DNA of 64,000 nucleotides from Valencia hispanica (Eukaryota; Chordata; Actinopteri; Cyprinodontiformes; Valenciidae). This document shows positions 31,353-45,644 of the stretch, one piece after another. The notes beneath the pieces were generated by a model. The model was not told the DNA's origin, ran no database searches, and saw nothing but the letters and a program-made list of their open reading frames with translations. Both the position numbers and the translations under genes were made by a program. The DNA is taken from contig OY747710.1 in NCBI GenBank assembly GCA_963556495.2, forward strand, positions 34,331,000 to 34,394,999. The letters are read 5' to 3'. How positions within the stretch are numbered: the first letter of the stretch is position 1; every line of letters starts with the position of its first letter.

Positions 31353-34104
31353 ATTTTTGTTGATGTGTCTTTTTGTTATATCAATGTGATTTATACAAAG
31401 AAGGTTTTTATTAAGTTTAATTGTTTGTTTATTTATTTTTGTTAGCCTTACTTAAAAGTTGGTTTTCAAATAACCTAGTAAGATGGAATATGGACCCATA
31501 TTGTATGGCTGCCCCTATAGCAGTATAGAATGTGCAATTAATCAAAATGAAAGATGGTTTTATATCTACAACTATTGCTTGAATTAATTATATTTGAAAG
31601 CATTATATGAAAGTACAGTTACATATTTAATTGTGGGCCAAATAAATATATTTGATAAATTGAGGTTTGACAATACAAGTGGCACTTGCAGCCAGGTTTT
31701 GCTATTTGATGTAGGTGACACAGCTCTCCCCCCAGGGTGGCATGCCATATAGAGTGCTGGTCAGTTCTTAACTGAATAACTCCACACTGCTACATAGATT
31801 TAAAAAAAACAACAAAGTTTTGTGAAACCTTTCTTGTATTTGTGAAAAAAAAAAATATGCTCAATGCATTCTAAAGAATGAAAAGCACAATATATTGACT
31901 AATCATTCCTTGATTGAATTATTTTGCAATAACTAAAATGTGAAAAAAGTAACTCAGTTTTCTCAAAAAAATACTCAAGAAATAAATATATCCCTCTATC
32001 CATCTATCTAGAGAAATAATCAGCTCAAGAATTTTAATTATTTTCTGAAAAGTTACATTAGAAAATGATTTTGTTGTAGTTTTTGCAGAATGTGCTTTAT
32101 CAGGAGAGTGAGCATGTGCTTGTTGTGTATACTTTGGCAAAGGAATAGGCTTGTCACCACCAAGCGTTGGTGAGTTAAAACCAGTGTTTATGCTGCCAAG
32201 AAGAAGTTAAAGTTATAACCTGGTGAAAATGTCATATTACATAAAGTATTTCAGTAATTTAAGGGGTGTATTCAGACAGTCAGCTCCCACCACCCCTTGC
32301 TTGAGCGGTGATAATGTCATGTGTTAATATGCCATCACCAACACTCTACACCAAAGAAAAAAGCAATATGTAATCTAATTTCTAGAAAGTTTTTACATCA
32401 GTCCTACTGTTAGTTCAATTCTCTGGTTTCTGCTTAGATCTTTAGAGGTAAAACCTTACATGATATAAGTTCAGGTTGATTGAAGTTTCCACATTTTTCT
32501 GTTTTGATTCATGCATTTAATGAAGTAACAGCGCTTTCATTTAAGGCATTGTTAAAAACATTAAGAGATAATTAAATTAGATTTTCAAACCAGGAAAAAA
32601 AAAACATGCTAATACTTGGACATCATTAGCTAATGTCTACCTGAACTTAAGTAGCTAATTACATTTGTGGCTAAAAACAAGTATAAAGTAGGAAAAAAGA
32701 AACACTGCTCACTTCCAAACTATAGTGAATACAGTATAATATGGAATAAAAGTTAAGATTATATAAAAAAGAGACTAAATTTGTTATATTTGGAGCAAGG
32801 GGTAGGTTATCAAAACCAAATCTAAAAAACGTTTAGTTTTCATTCTCTTTGGGATCTACGAGGGTGGGTTTTTGAGATATATTTTTTTCATTTGCCAAAA
32901 ATATACATTCTAACACTCAACCATATAAAACAGAATTTTATCAAAACATAAACATAAATACCATGAATGAAATGTTTCCATTTTTAGTGAGTTTTTAATA
33001 ATTGTTTACATCTTTAGAGGATGATCATGGAAAAATTTATAACAAATACAATATGACAGCATCCTGCCGAAAACCGTTCTGCAACACAGTCTCAAGCTAA
33101 CAGAAGCCCAGTCACAGTTTCGGACACACAACAAAGCCTGTTCCCATTTCTTCAAGGCTCAGGCTTTGATGTGTGATGAGTCTTAAGCTTGCCAAGTAGT
33201 CTGCTTCTAATTCCACGCCAAGACTCTTCACCTGCAGCTACAAGCATCTTGTCATGTCCAAAGGAAGTGTGTGCACCTGTATAGAGAATATGTTGTTCTC
33301 TTGCTGTGCATTGCATTTTCAAAATAAACTACAGCAAAACGATTATTCTGTTTGTCTTAAATGTTTACACCGGGTCTGTTCTGTGTCAACATTTTTGAAA
33401 TACTATGTGGGTTGTACAGCTGTCTGATGAGACAAAAAAAAAGGAAAATAGAGGTTATGACAATATAACCTAAAGACATGACTATTCTCCTACTGCTTTA
33501 AATCTGAAGGTATACTTGAATGATTTATGAAAAAAAACATGTTAGTAAAAACCAAATTTTGACCACTTAGTAAGATTCATGGAATTAAGTCTTGTCGAAA
33601 TTTACAAATGGACACAGTATGCAGAACATTTACATGTTTATATGTAAACTACATGAGGTTCTGCTACAACCCGCTTATGGGTAGGGAAATTAAAATTAGC
33701 AAAATACAATGCATAGTTGTACAGCAGTACTTTCAGTGACCTATTAAAACCGACAGGAAGAGCAACACAACTCAGCATGTTTGCCTCAAATCCAATTATT
33801 TATCTTCACCTTTGATGCAGAAGCTGCAGTTGTACAATGTGGTGAAAAACAAAAAGAAATAAAATAAAAAAACAAAAGGAAAAAGGAACTGACCCACAAT
33901 TTTAATTAAGATTTCTCCTTGGGTTACTGATGTTCAGGAACACAATACAGTTTAATCTCTGGGAGCTCTTTATGAGGAACACAAAATGGAAAACTTACTC
34001 TGTAAAATATGACTGGCTTAACTCTATCACTCCCTCTATTTTCGCAATAAACAGTTTTTTGTGATTTTGTGGTTTTTATGAATTCATACTAGTAAGTGGC
34101 AGGT
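31353..34104. other. AT-rich non-coding sequence
   Basis: No gene recognised. 33050-33250 is GC-richer unique sequence without a coding frame; it could be a small element or a conserved segment. Confidence 0.45.
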
Positions 34105-34320
34105 ACCTTCTCATGGATATTTCAGCTATCAAAGGTTTAAACATAAATACTTCTATTAAATATCTGCAGTTTTATGCAGATGACAGGTTGATATTTTCGG
34201 TGTACCACATGCACTAAACATATGTTCTCTTTCAGAATTAGAATCAGAAAAGTTTTATTGCCATATGTGTGAACAGGTTCCCATCATTAGGAAACTGCTA
34301 CGTTGTTTATAGATTGTAAA
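34105..34320 (+). pseudogene. LINE reverse transcriptase relic with YADD box
   Basis: In one frame the sequence reads IKYLQFYADDRLIFS, with the catalytic YADD box at 34173-34184, the hallmark of reverse transcriptase motif V. Upstream residues fit the preceding strand of the palm. A stop follows about ten codons later. Then GAATCAGAAAAGTTTTATTG (34240-34262) resembles a common fish LINE 3' end. It is a short relic and the clade is not determined. Confidence 0.6.
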
Positions 34321-35243
34321 GATTGTGCCTCATAATTCAAGGAAGCAGTCTCCAAACAAGTAGTCTTGTATGGAGCCAGAACAGGGTCATAATTAATGTA
34401 TCTTTGAAAAGTTGGTTAAAAGTGTTATGTGAATAAAAAAAAAAAAGTATTCTATGCATGGTATCCACAGCAACTGAGGTCCACATTGTCAAAGTAATTC
34501 TGCACAAACCTTGTCCCTGACAGCCATACTACTTTTTATTTTGTGTCCTGCTGCTCCTTCTTTCTTGCGGAGCACTATGGGAGCCCTCCAGCCAACTTGT
34601 TGTCAGAGTTCTGGTCCAGTTGCAACAAACTCGGCATGAGCTGGATGGTGGTAACCCGTGTGAACTCTGCACTTAATTTGAAATGTGTTTTAAAAAGACA
34701 AACAAAAATAAGGTTAACACACATGAAGCAAAGATAATTTACCAATGAAAATACTTTCAAAATAATTAAAAAGGCTACTTAAGTATTGGGTGACTGACAT
34801 CTGATTAAAAAAAAAATTGTCATAAGGCAGACAGAATCTTTCTTGTTACCGCCTTTACAAAAAACTGTGGTATAAAATAAAGAATCCCACTATTGCGAGC
34901 ACCCCTACCAGTTCTATATTTGGGTGACTTGGGCCGTAGTTATCATTGCCCCAAGAAGCAGTGGTGAGCGTCATTATTTTCATTTCTGAAAGTTGGCTCC
35001 CGTGTATTTACATGAGTCCTGATTGTAAAAAAATAGTATGGATGTGTCAATTTTCGGTTGCCATTAATACAATATCAGTACTTTTGACTGTGTCACAGCA
35101 GCCATGGTCTCACAGACACGCCATGTGGGTTTGGGTATAAAACTATCAGACATACCGGCCCCGTGGCGAGTTTGGAGTTGGATTGCGTTTTTCAGGTTAC
35201 CATTATTATCACATTAGCACTTAGTTAGCATAGCTAACATACT
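34321..35243. other. Non-coding sequence
   Basis: Short frames only; no feature supportable. Confidence 0.4.
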
Positions 35244-35557
35244 GTTTTGAACTTTAGCCTATGTTAGCATTACCATTCAGAGACCGGACTCCTCCTGTCT
35301 CTCTCTCCCTCAGCAGCAGCGCCAGCCTCGGGCAGCGCTGACTCAGCGCCCCGAGCCAGCGGCTCGAATTGATATGGCTCGCGGCCGCTGAGCTCCATAA
35401 AGCCTCCCTCTACTCCTATCTCCGGTGACGATGGAGGAGATCCGCTGGTTCAGGGCGCCGAGCCAGCGCCGGCCGAGCTCGGTGCTGCTGAGGCAGAGGG
35501 AGACAGGAGGAGTCCAGTCTCTGAGTGGTAGTGCTAACATAGGCTAACGTTCAAAAC
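35244..35557. repeat. GC-rich imperfect palindrome (foldback)
   Basis: The left arm begins GTTTTGAACTTTAGCCTATG at 35244. The right arm, reversed, begins GTTTTGAACGTTAGCCTATG at 35557. Pairing continues through GACTCCTCCTGTCTC, CCTCAGCAGCA and GGCGCTGGCTCGGCGCC-type sequence for roughly 120-130 bp per arm, centred near 35400. The middle is CpG-rich and includes GCGGCCGC. Arms are about 80-90% alike by eye. It may be a foldback transposon or an inverted duplication of a promoter-like piece. No protein-coding support. Confidence 0.8.
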
Positions 35558-36053
35558 ACATGAATGTCGATCAGATCGATCAGTCGTAAAACTGCCAACG
35601 TTGCTTTGGTCACTGTCCATGTTTCAGTGTCACATTAAGCGAGCTGTCATTGTCCTCCTGAACACACCCCCATGTCCCCCCCTCTGCTTTTCCTCCACAC
35701 TTGGCCATACCCCTCCGTTCTTCCTGGCACCGCCCCCTTTGTAGGATTTTTCAAATGTTGTCTGGGGGCGGGGTTATGATTTTTCAAGGGGTTCAGTTAC
35801 ACTTTAAGTTCGACGGTAGACGCAGTAACGGAGCGAATTGCACTAATGTAGCTAACAGAGCTACCAGAGCTAATGGCTCGTCAGTAGGCTATTGCTGGTT
35901 TTTTGGCAAATTTTTGTCACTATTGGAGCAACCTAACTTAACACGTATTGCTTTATGAAGTGATAGTAATAAATAACTATGTTCACTTACCTCTATTTTG
36001 AGGGTAAATGTGGATGTATCCACAGTGTGTATCTCCATTTACAATGAAAGGAA
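35558..36053. other. Unidentified, probably element-derived
   Basis: GC-richer stretches (ACACACCCCCATGTCC, GGCACCGCCCCCTTT, CTGGGGGCGGGG) and the repeated GCTAACAGAGCTACCAGAGC look like parts of a fish DNA element or a small CpG island. There are no clear ends. Confidence 0.3.
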
Positions 36054-36214
36054 GGCGGGAACAGTGTTGCCAACTCTCTCCGACAGAAAGTAGCTGAAGT
36101 TGCCCCAGAAAGTCGCTAGATCTCGCCAGATAACGTCATACACTAATTTGCATAATGATGATGTCATCCCGTGATGACGAATGAAATAGAAAAGAGGAAA
36201 TAATTATATTTAGA

Positions 36215-36600
36215 TTAGGATTACAGGGTCAAACAATACATTATTTAAACAGGGGAAACATCCATCCATCCATCCATCCATTTTCTATACCCGTCCATCC
36301 TATGCAGGGTTGCAGGGGGGGCTGGTGCCTATCTCCAGCGGTCAAGGGGCGAGAGGCGGGGTCAGGGGAAACATGCTACAGGGAAATGTGACTTCTGTCT
36401 TCAAGAAGAGACTGTGGAACATGTTGTATTATTTTGCCTGAAGTAAACAGTTGAGAAAAATGGTACAAAATTTACAAGATATCAAATTGCAACTGGACAT
36501 CAAAGACCTTTTAAACAAAATTTTAAGTTCTGTAAAAAAAATAATTGCTGAGATATCTCAAGAATACGGAATTAATACAGAGAAAATAGTTGTTTGTTTT
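36215..36600 (+). pseudogene. LINE polyprotein C-terminal fragment with CCHC-like zinc motif
   Basis: Reading across the insertion at 36262-36363, one frame gives FKQGKHATGKCDFCLQEETV then EHVVLFC. The C-x2-C...H-x4-C arrangement and the TVEHVLxxC phrase are typical of the C-terminus of certain fish LINEs. After a frame change, KQLRKMVQNLQDIKLQLDIK and LLNKIL continue the expected tail. It is a dead fragment; the clade is not resolved. Confidence 0.65.
36262..36363 (-). mobile_element. RTE-type retroposon tail with 11-bp target duplication
   Basis: AGGGGAAACAT occurs directly before (36251-36261) and after (36364-36374) the insert. Read on the minus strand the insert ends in (ATGG)n and contains TGACCGCTGGAGATAGGCAC and ACGGGTATAGAAAATGG. 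It matches 47942-48070. The duplication and terminal repeat tail show retroposition, with heavy 5' truncation. Confidence 0.85.
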
Positions 36601-37191
36601 TTAGTACTTAAAATATAAGTAGGGCATATTTAGCATACATCAAATGTTTCTTGCCAACTGCAGTTAAACAGAAGTTTATTGCTTATGATATTATTTTCAG
36701 TGGGGGTTTTTTTGTCATAAGTTTTAAATGTCCTATGTTTTTGAACTCACCATACATTTCGAACGTTCCTTGAATGCACCACAGGTGTGTGACGCAGCTT
36801 AGTACAGACAAGCTTCTGCCTTAATTCCCGTTGAAAGATCGGTCTTATACATGCAGATTTTTTTTTTTACTTTTGAATTAACATTAACTACAAAACAACT
36901 TCATTTGTGAGTGGGTGAAATTAACCGAAAAAGGTTTATGATTGGTCAGTCAACATAGTGTGACTATTCTGCATACACATAAGCAGATCATACCCTGTTG
37001 GGAAGGAGCAAGATTGGTCTCTAAACTGTAGGAAATATCGGCGACAAAGTTTCACAGAAATGAGCTAAGGGTGGTCAGAAATGTCGCTAGATTTGTCGCT
37101 AGGCGCTTTTTGGAAAAAAAGTAGTTAAGGGGGTCTGAAAAGTCGTTAAAAATAGCGACAAAGTCGCTAAACTGGCAACACTGGGCTGGAA

Positions 37192-38439
37192 TGAATATGT
37201 ACGGTGTCCTCCTTGGACAATAAACTACTGTTTAAATGAGGTGCTTTCTCTTTTACATTATTTGTACATCAAGTAATTGAGTTGGGGTTAATAACACGGC
37301 CAAGTACACCCGACATAGCATATTTATGCTTTCAAAAACACAACTAAATCAAATAGATATAAAAAAGTAAGGTAAGGTTTTGAGTAATTATAATAAAATA
37401 CAATATTTTTTACCCAACAACAATGATATTTCTTTTTTTGTGATATGAACAATCAGAGGCCCTAAAATTATAGTTACGGGCTGGTCATGGTTTTGTAGTT
37501 GGGTTTATCATAAACAAAATGTCATTAAGTACCAGCTAAACAACACTCACCGTGGTTAAAACTAACCAAAACTAGGTCATGAATTTTTGCACAGAACCAT
37601 CATACGTCATCAGAGACCAGCTTAGGAAGAGTCTACAGCAACATGGCCACTTTGACCTGATGAACTATTACCAGATACAGCCTTCAATGATTCTTACTTT
37701 GAACACGATTCTTTCCTTTTCAGATTGCAAGTTAAAATGTTGATATTCAGTTTCAACTTTTATTTTTTCAGTGTCAAATTTTTCTAGGATACAAAAATTA
37801 TGACCATGTTCTGGCTACATAGTCTTGTATTGTTGATAAGAGGATTACTGTTTTACAACACCACAATGTTTTCCAAAAAACCTCTTGATAACACCTCTTA
37901 AAATTTTGTTTCAGCCCCCCCATTTACTTCGCTAGCTAGATGCTGTCAATCATTGCCCATTTTTATTGTTTTTTCTTTTTCACTAGGATTACTTGTACAT
38001 TTCTCGGGACCCATGTTTTTTTTTCTCTCCAAATGTTCCATTTTGTATTTGATCTATAGTTAGGGCTTCTTAAAACAAACACTAGACGATTATTAATAAA
38101 ACTTTTTATTTTGTTTTGCTTTGAAATCCACATTTTATAGTTCGATTGAAATGTTCCTAAATAAAGTAATCTGAAATCTGAAATACATAGGCATTTTAAA
38201 GTATTTATTTACAATTTCTTAGATGCATCCAACTGAAAACAAGTGCATATCCATCAAGTTTCCAGCACGGGGTCATTGCAAAGGCAGAGTAGGTCACTTT
38301 GTGCATTGTACTAATCACAGGGAGCAGTGCGTGTATGTCTACATATATGAAAGCTGAGATATTAGTATGTTTGAGAAGTGTGCATTTCCGTGTGTGTGTG
38401 TGTGCGCATCCATGTGTGCGTGTGTTTCTGCTTTATGCT
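37192..38439. other. AT-rich non-coding sequence
   Basis: No gene seen. A short (TG)n lies at 38391-38406. Confidence 0.45.
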
Positions 38440-38640
38440 GGGTTTGGCTAGCTCACTGCTGGGAGCCTCATAAAGCTCTCAGTTTGACGACCAACTGAGC
38501 AGTAAATTAATTAATCATCATTTTATGCCTCATCAAGCGCTTTGCCCGCACCTCGCCACAGGAGCCCGTCCCAATTAGCCAACATCAGAGCCAATTGTTT
38601 AGCTTAGCTTACTCTAGGTGTGAAAGAGAAGGAGATGTTA
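38440..38640. promoter_or_regulatory. Probable conserved non-coding element
   Basis: Unique sequence contains AGTAAATTAATTAATCATCA (clustered TAATTA), ATGCCTCATCAAGCGC, CAGGAGCCCGTCCCAATTAG and GAGCCAATTGTTTAGC. Homeodomain-type sites lie beside GC-balanced stretches, with no frame and no repeat match. Enhancer role inferred. Confidence 0.33.
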
Positions 38641-40532
38641 ATTCAAAAACAAAGCCATGGAGAGTGCAGATTGTTAAAGGATTGTTTTAAAATTAGCAGT
38701 AGACTATTATGGAGTGTTCATTATAAAGGTGTAAGCCTTAAGTGTGTCCCACCTGTTTGAAAATAGAGAGAATATTTGCAGATACAACATAGTTAAAAGC
38801 AACATCTTCAGTGATCTATTATTGTACTTTATATTAATGTTTTGTCTTATTCTTCTTTATAATACATAAATTATATAAATATTATATTTTATATATACAT
38901 TGTATATTTATAAAGTCCATTGACTGGATGTCTAACTGAGTTGACAAGACTTGGTGATAAATACACACTTCTCTATGTTTTCTGTATGTTTTTTGTAAGT
39001 GTTAGTGGTATAATAAAAAATACATTTTAAAGCAGCATGCAGTCATAACCAATATATTTTTATTTCATAATAAAACCAAGAAATAATATGATGTTAATAA
39101 TGAAGATGAAATTATGACGTTAAGTAAAAATTATTCCTTTTCTCCTGAAATCTTGTTCCGATCAAATGTATTATTTTTAGCAATTAAAACATGATAACAC
39201 ATCATTTAATCAGGCCACAGTGCAGGCCACAACCGCTTGTCTCATGGTGATGTAAGTAAAGGAAGTCTGATTGTCACTACACATTTTAGTAATGGGTGAC
39301 AGGGAAGCAGACAGAATGACATTGGGGCAGGGCAGCCAGGAGGATGCCAACAGCCACGCCAGGGGCAGGGACGGAGGGATGGATAAGCAGATGTTGTTCA
39401 TCACCCACGGGTGGTGGGGGTAGACTGTGTGTGGGCTTTTGTGTCTATGAGTGTGTATGTTTATGAGGAACTACATGGTGGACTGCATACGTCAGTGTGT
39501 ATGAGCGAGCTTGGATGTGGCCATGAGATTGCGTGCATGTGATAATGCATCTGTGTGCCTCAGCACTAAGAGTGGTGTGCACATGGACGTCTCTTACAGC
39601 GCCTGGAAAGTGCTCGAGGGGGAAGCACCTACAAAGGAATCTGGCAAGAAGAACCAAAATAACAAAGGTAACCTTGCCTCTAGTGATGTACACTGTGTAC
39701 AGCCACTGTAGTGATGGTTAAGTATGGGGTGTTGCGTGCAGATGTGTGACTTTTGGTAGCGAGGTGAGGAGTATTTTTTTCTTTTTTTTTTCTTTGTGTA
39801 TCTGCTATTCATAAATGTGATGCACAGATATACATAAAAATGAAAGCAACAGCATGCATTTCACTTGCTCATGACCAAGATCCCATATGGTGATGCTACT
39901 GAATGTGAAGTCATGTGGAGTAGTTAAATGTAAGAGAGAACGAACTAATGTCCAATCATGTCAAATGTAACAAATTCAGGGTCACGGCATGTTAGACAGC
40001 TAAAGAACACTTTACTAGTACATTCTTCTTGATTTATTGTAAGAACATTAACATGTGTGCATGTGATGGATTGTCAAAAATGAATTGAAATGGGTGGAAA
40101 TGCTGTTTGCCTCACAATAAGGATGGCTAACCGATGGCTGCCTAAGTACAAGTGACTGATCTGAGACTTTCACAGTGTTATAGTCATGGCCAGCCTGGGG
40201 TAAAGTCAGAAGTAGATTTATCTGGTTGTGACATTATCAGTGATGTGCAGTTCTTTGTTTTTATATGTGTGAGTATGTCCTTTAGCATGAGTGAAATACC
40301 TCTAAGCAGGTTTTATAATTGACTATAGTGCTTTTGAAGGGTCAGAAAGGACATTGGTCCCTTCACTCATCAGTAAGAGATTTCTGACGCTATTACCTCT
40401 GCAGAATGGAAACACCTGAGGGAATGTGAAGGAGTACTTGTTCTCTGAGATTTCTAAAAGGAGTGTGCACATATCAGGCAGACTAAAACTGTAATGCCCA
40501 GTGAAATGTGCAGTAAACCACACACAGACAAA
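38641..40532. other. Non-coding sequence
   Basis: No gene established. Positions 39600-39667 have an acceptor (CTCTTACAG) and donor (GTAACC) around a frame reading WKVLEGEAPTKESGKKNQNN, which is a weak exon candidate only. Overlapping frames on both strands here are otherwise uninformative. Confidence 0.4.
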
Positions 40533-40914
40533 GGCCCTGATTTATCAAAGGTTTGCGCTTGTTAAAACGTGCACAAACCTCACAGCGGGCGCAAATACAT
40601 GCAGCAGGTGATTTACTAAGCAGGTGCAGGGAGGACTGTGCCTGTCAAACAAGATGTGTGCAATCCATTTAGCGTTTTTGCCCTTGACGAATATCCAATG
40701 TGGGGGTTTCTGTCAGAAGGTGCAAAATATTGTGAGGAGAACATCCAAATAAGTAGGCGTTTCACCCATGAATACTGCTCTTTGCACCTGTTAACGATTT
40801 GCGCACCAGGTCTGAGTAGATCACCTGCAAATCAGGGAACGCTCCTCTAGCGCAATTGTTTTGTGGTGCAAGCAATTATGCGGTCTTTATTTGGAATATT
40901 GATAAATCAGGCCC
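40533..40914. mobile_element. MITE with GGSCCTGATTTATCAA ends
   Basis: The terminal inverted repeats GGCCCTGATTTATCAA (40533-40548) and GGGCCTGATTTATCAA (reverse of 40899-40914) differ at one base. The 382-bp interior has repeated TTTGCGC/GCGCAAA-type motifs, no frame, and higher CpG than the flanks. Ends of this type occur in Harbinger-like MITEs, but the flanking bases AAA and ATA do not give a clean 3-bp duplication, so the superfamily is uncertain. Confidence 0.7.
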
Positions 40915-40999
40915 ATAGTGTATATAAATATAAGTTGTTGTGGTACCTTATTTTGTGGTTTCATCTGTAATATTGATATGCCTTATGTGTCAAATATAA

Positions 41000-41340
41000 T
41001 GGCCAGTTTATTAGGTACACATAATAATTTGCTTGTTTGCAAAACTCGTGAATCAGCCAGTGAGTTCACCACAAGTTAATGCCTTTAGGCATTTAACTAA
41101 TTTGGTGACCTCCAAACCAAACATCATATTGGGTGAAAAGGGGAATTTAGGGTGTTTTGAAAATGGCTTTGTTTTTGGTGGCAAACTGGTTGGTCTGAGT
41201 GTTTCAGAAAATGTTGATCCACTGGGGTAACCATCTTTTGGGTTCTAAGAGAATATATCAGGAGAAGAGAAAAGATCCAGTTAGCGGTTGTTTTGTTGGT
41301 GAAATGATCAATTATAGGTCAGAGGTTGGTTTGGTCAGTT
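41000..41340 (+). mobile_element. Third Tc1-type family, 5' fragment
   Basis: GGCCAGTTTATTAGGTACAC is the terminal sequence of a widespread vertebrate Tc1-like family. The following leader (GCATTTAACTAATTTGG region) and the start of the transposase are present: GFVFGG..LVGLSVSENVDP (41160-41225) corresponds to the N-terminal HTH. Later sequence (GAGAAGAGAAAAGATCCAGT, GGTCAGAGGTTGG) still follows the gene, out of frame. The catalytic part is absent. Confidence 0.75.
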
Positions 41341-43559
41341 ATTGGTTATGATTATCTTAACTCTACTGAGAACATTTTTATTTTTATTTATTACATCCTA
41401 AGTGCATTTCTCTAAAAACAGACTGGTTAATGATTGTATAGAGTAATAACACTCATCTTCCATTAGAAAACACTTAAGGCTACCTGAAAGCCATTTCCAA
41501 ATGCAAAATCTCTCTTTCAGTTTTTCTTTCTTTTGTTTTTGTTACTGTTTTGTCCTAAATATTGCACAACAGATAAAACATATCTGATAATATATATATA
41601 TATCTTTCCATCAGTTATTTAAAAGCAGTAGGGTTTATGTCAGTATGCAGGTGAGGAAGTTATTAAACTTTGTGTGTGATAATGACAAACAGAATATGCT
41701 CTCTGTAGAGATGTATCAAACAGAACTGAGTTGATGAATAAAGAAACAATGAATGAAAATTGTATTAAAAACTTTAAAAGAAGAAGACTCAAGTTTGTGC
41801 ATGTTTCTCTCTGTCTCTGCCATTATTCATTAGCTCTTTTGCTTTACAAACACAGTGTTGAAAGGATTCTTGTTATTCCGTACACATCCCTATAATGCTT
41901 TCTCGTCAATTAATTGATTTGGATATTGTTGATTTTATCAGGTAATTTTATATAACACTTTTGTTCTCTTCTTTGCTTTTGTGTCTCTCCTTTTTCTGCC
42001 ACCAAGAGTAAATTGCAGTTTTAAAATACTTCTGGGTGAAATGTGCTGAATTCCCTTGTGGGCAAAAGCTTCTTTCCAGCTGTGATGCTTTGATAAATCA
42101 CTTGGCCAGGTGTTTCTTCAATTTGTTTTCATCATTATTTTTTCCCTGTGCTGAAACATGCCTGTCACTAAGCAGAACCCCTAAGCAAAGTTATTTTAGG
42201 TGCTCACATGTGTTAATACTCAAAGACTAGGAATTTGTTTATATTTGCCATACACAGACACAACATGAGGTAACTGTATAAAACTTTAAATAAAACCTTA
42301 TTTTACCTAGTACCCCTTTTTATGTGTGTTTTAGCATTAGTCATTAGTTCCTAGTCATCATTTACAGTTAAGCACTGTCATTTTAGCCAAATTGAAGAAA
42401 GGCACTTTGCTGACATTGTTAAGCTTGATTATCTTTGAGGGGAACTTGGCAGCCTTGGATAGGAAAACATTAGCACATCTTTTACATAAAGAAACACAGG
42501 GAATGATTTGTGTTCATGGATGAGAAGTTAGGCTGAAGAATCCCATGGTCACACGCCCATGTATGTGATAAAGTATTTGCTTCATTAGTTGTGTGTGTGT
42601 GTATGCGTGTGTGTGTGTGTATGTGTGTGTGCGTGCGCATGTGTGTGTGTTTTAAACCTGACTTGCAGATATTTTACTTTATCTTGGCAGATACCGATGT
42701 TTGAGAAAAAAAAAAGTGTTCAAAGCCTATGAGTGATCAATTACTCTGTCAGTTATGAATGTGTTTGCAGTGGCTGCAGGCTTTCAGGTGTTACAGGGTG
42801 GATTAAGGAAATGCTAATGCAGGTGGTTATAATGATGCTAATGCACTATGAAGAGTTTCAACATGTGAACATACTTTGTGTTATTCAAGATGTGGGGGAA
42901 GTGGAGGAATACAATGGCATAGTTAAAAATGTTTTACTCATTTACCCTCCAAATCCTGAACCACCATGCACAGACACAGCCTTTACACAAAGGGGACATA
43001 TTATGCCTCTTTTTAAACATCTAATAATAGGTCTATACAAATTGGTCTGTACAAAACATGTTATTGAAGTTCCTTGCACAAGATCACTCTTATAAATCAA
43101 TTTCACCAGGTTTTTAGGAACTCCTTGCTTCATCTACATTGCAAACCTCATAAATAGCACTAAACAGAGGAAACTGACTGAATCAGGCACATAACTAAAA
43201 ACGCTGAGTGAAGGAGGGTAGGTGGTTTTCTTTAATTTACTCCAAATTATATATATATACAAAAATTAAGATCTCATAATGCAAGTGGAACATAAATGCC
43301 TTTCCCCTATACTATAAAGTTTGAAGGAATAGATTTTGCATTGAGTAAACTAAAACATAACATATTCAAACATATGGTCTTTAATGTAAAATGGTAGACA
43401 GATTGTGTAATATTGTAAAATACTGATGAAATCACTATTAAGAATTTCAAGAAACATTAAAAATCATTCCTTGTTCCTTTAACTTAGAATAACTTTTGAT
43501 AGAAAATCAAAGCCTGTATCATGTTTCTACTCTTATGAGCTTTCAAATTCTTTTCTCTT
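41341..43559. other. AT-rich non-coding sequence
   Basis: No gene recognised. The 120-residue frame at 42733-43095 has no motif and looks compositional. Confidence 0.45.
42591..42651. repeat. (GT)n microsatellite, interrupted
   Basis: GT units are broken by ATGC, GC and CGC interruptions. Confidence 0.9.
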
Positions 43560-45097
<1,538 letters not shown>

Positions 45098-45098
45098 C

Positions 45099-45644
<546 letters not shown>

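Larger units (their letters stand above)
36062..37183. mobile_element. hAT-type element with nested LINE pieces
   Basis: The ends are CAGTGTTGCCAACTC at 36062 and, inverted, CTGGCAACACTG ending 37183. The inner sequence of both ends carries GTCGCTA motifs. Flanking GGCGGGAA (36054-36061) and GGCTGGAA (37184-37191) match at 7 of 8, an 8-bp hAT-type duplication. No transposase remains. The interior holds a LINE C-terminal fragment (36215-36600), which is itself interrupted by an RTE-type tail (36262-36363). Confidence 0.85.

Noticed and set aside
42733..43095. 120-residue open frame, one of the longest in the window
   Set aside because: No recognisable domain, low-complexity neighbourhood, and no flanking exon signals.
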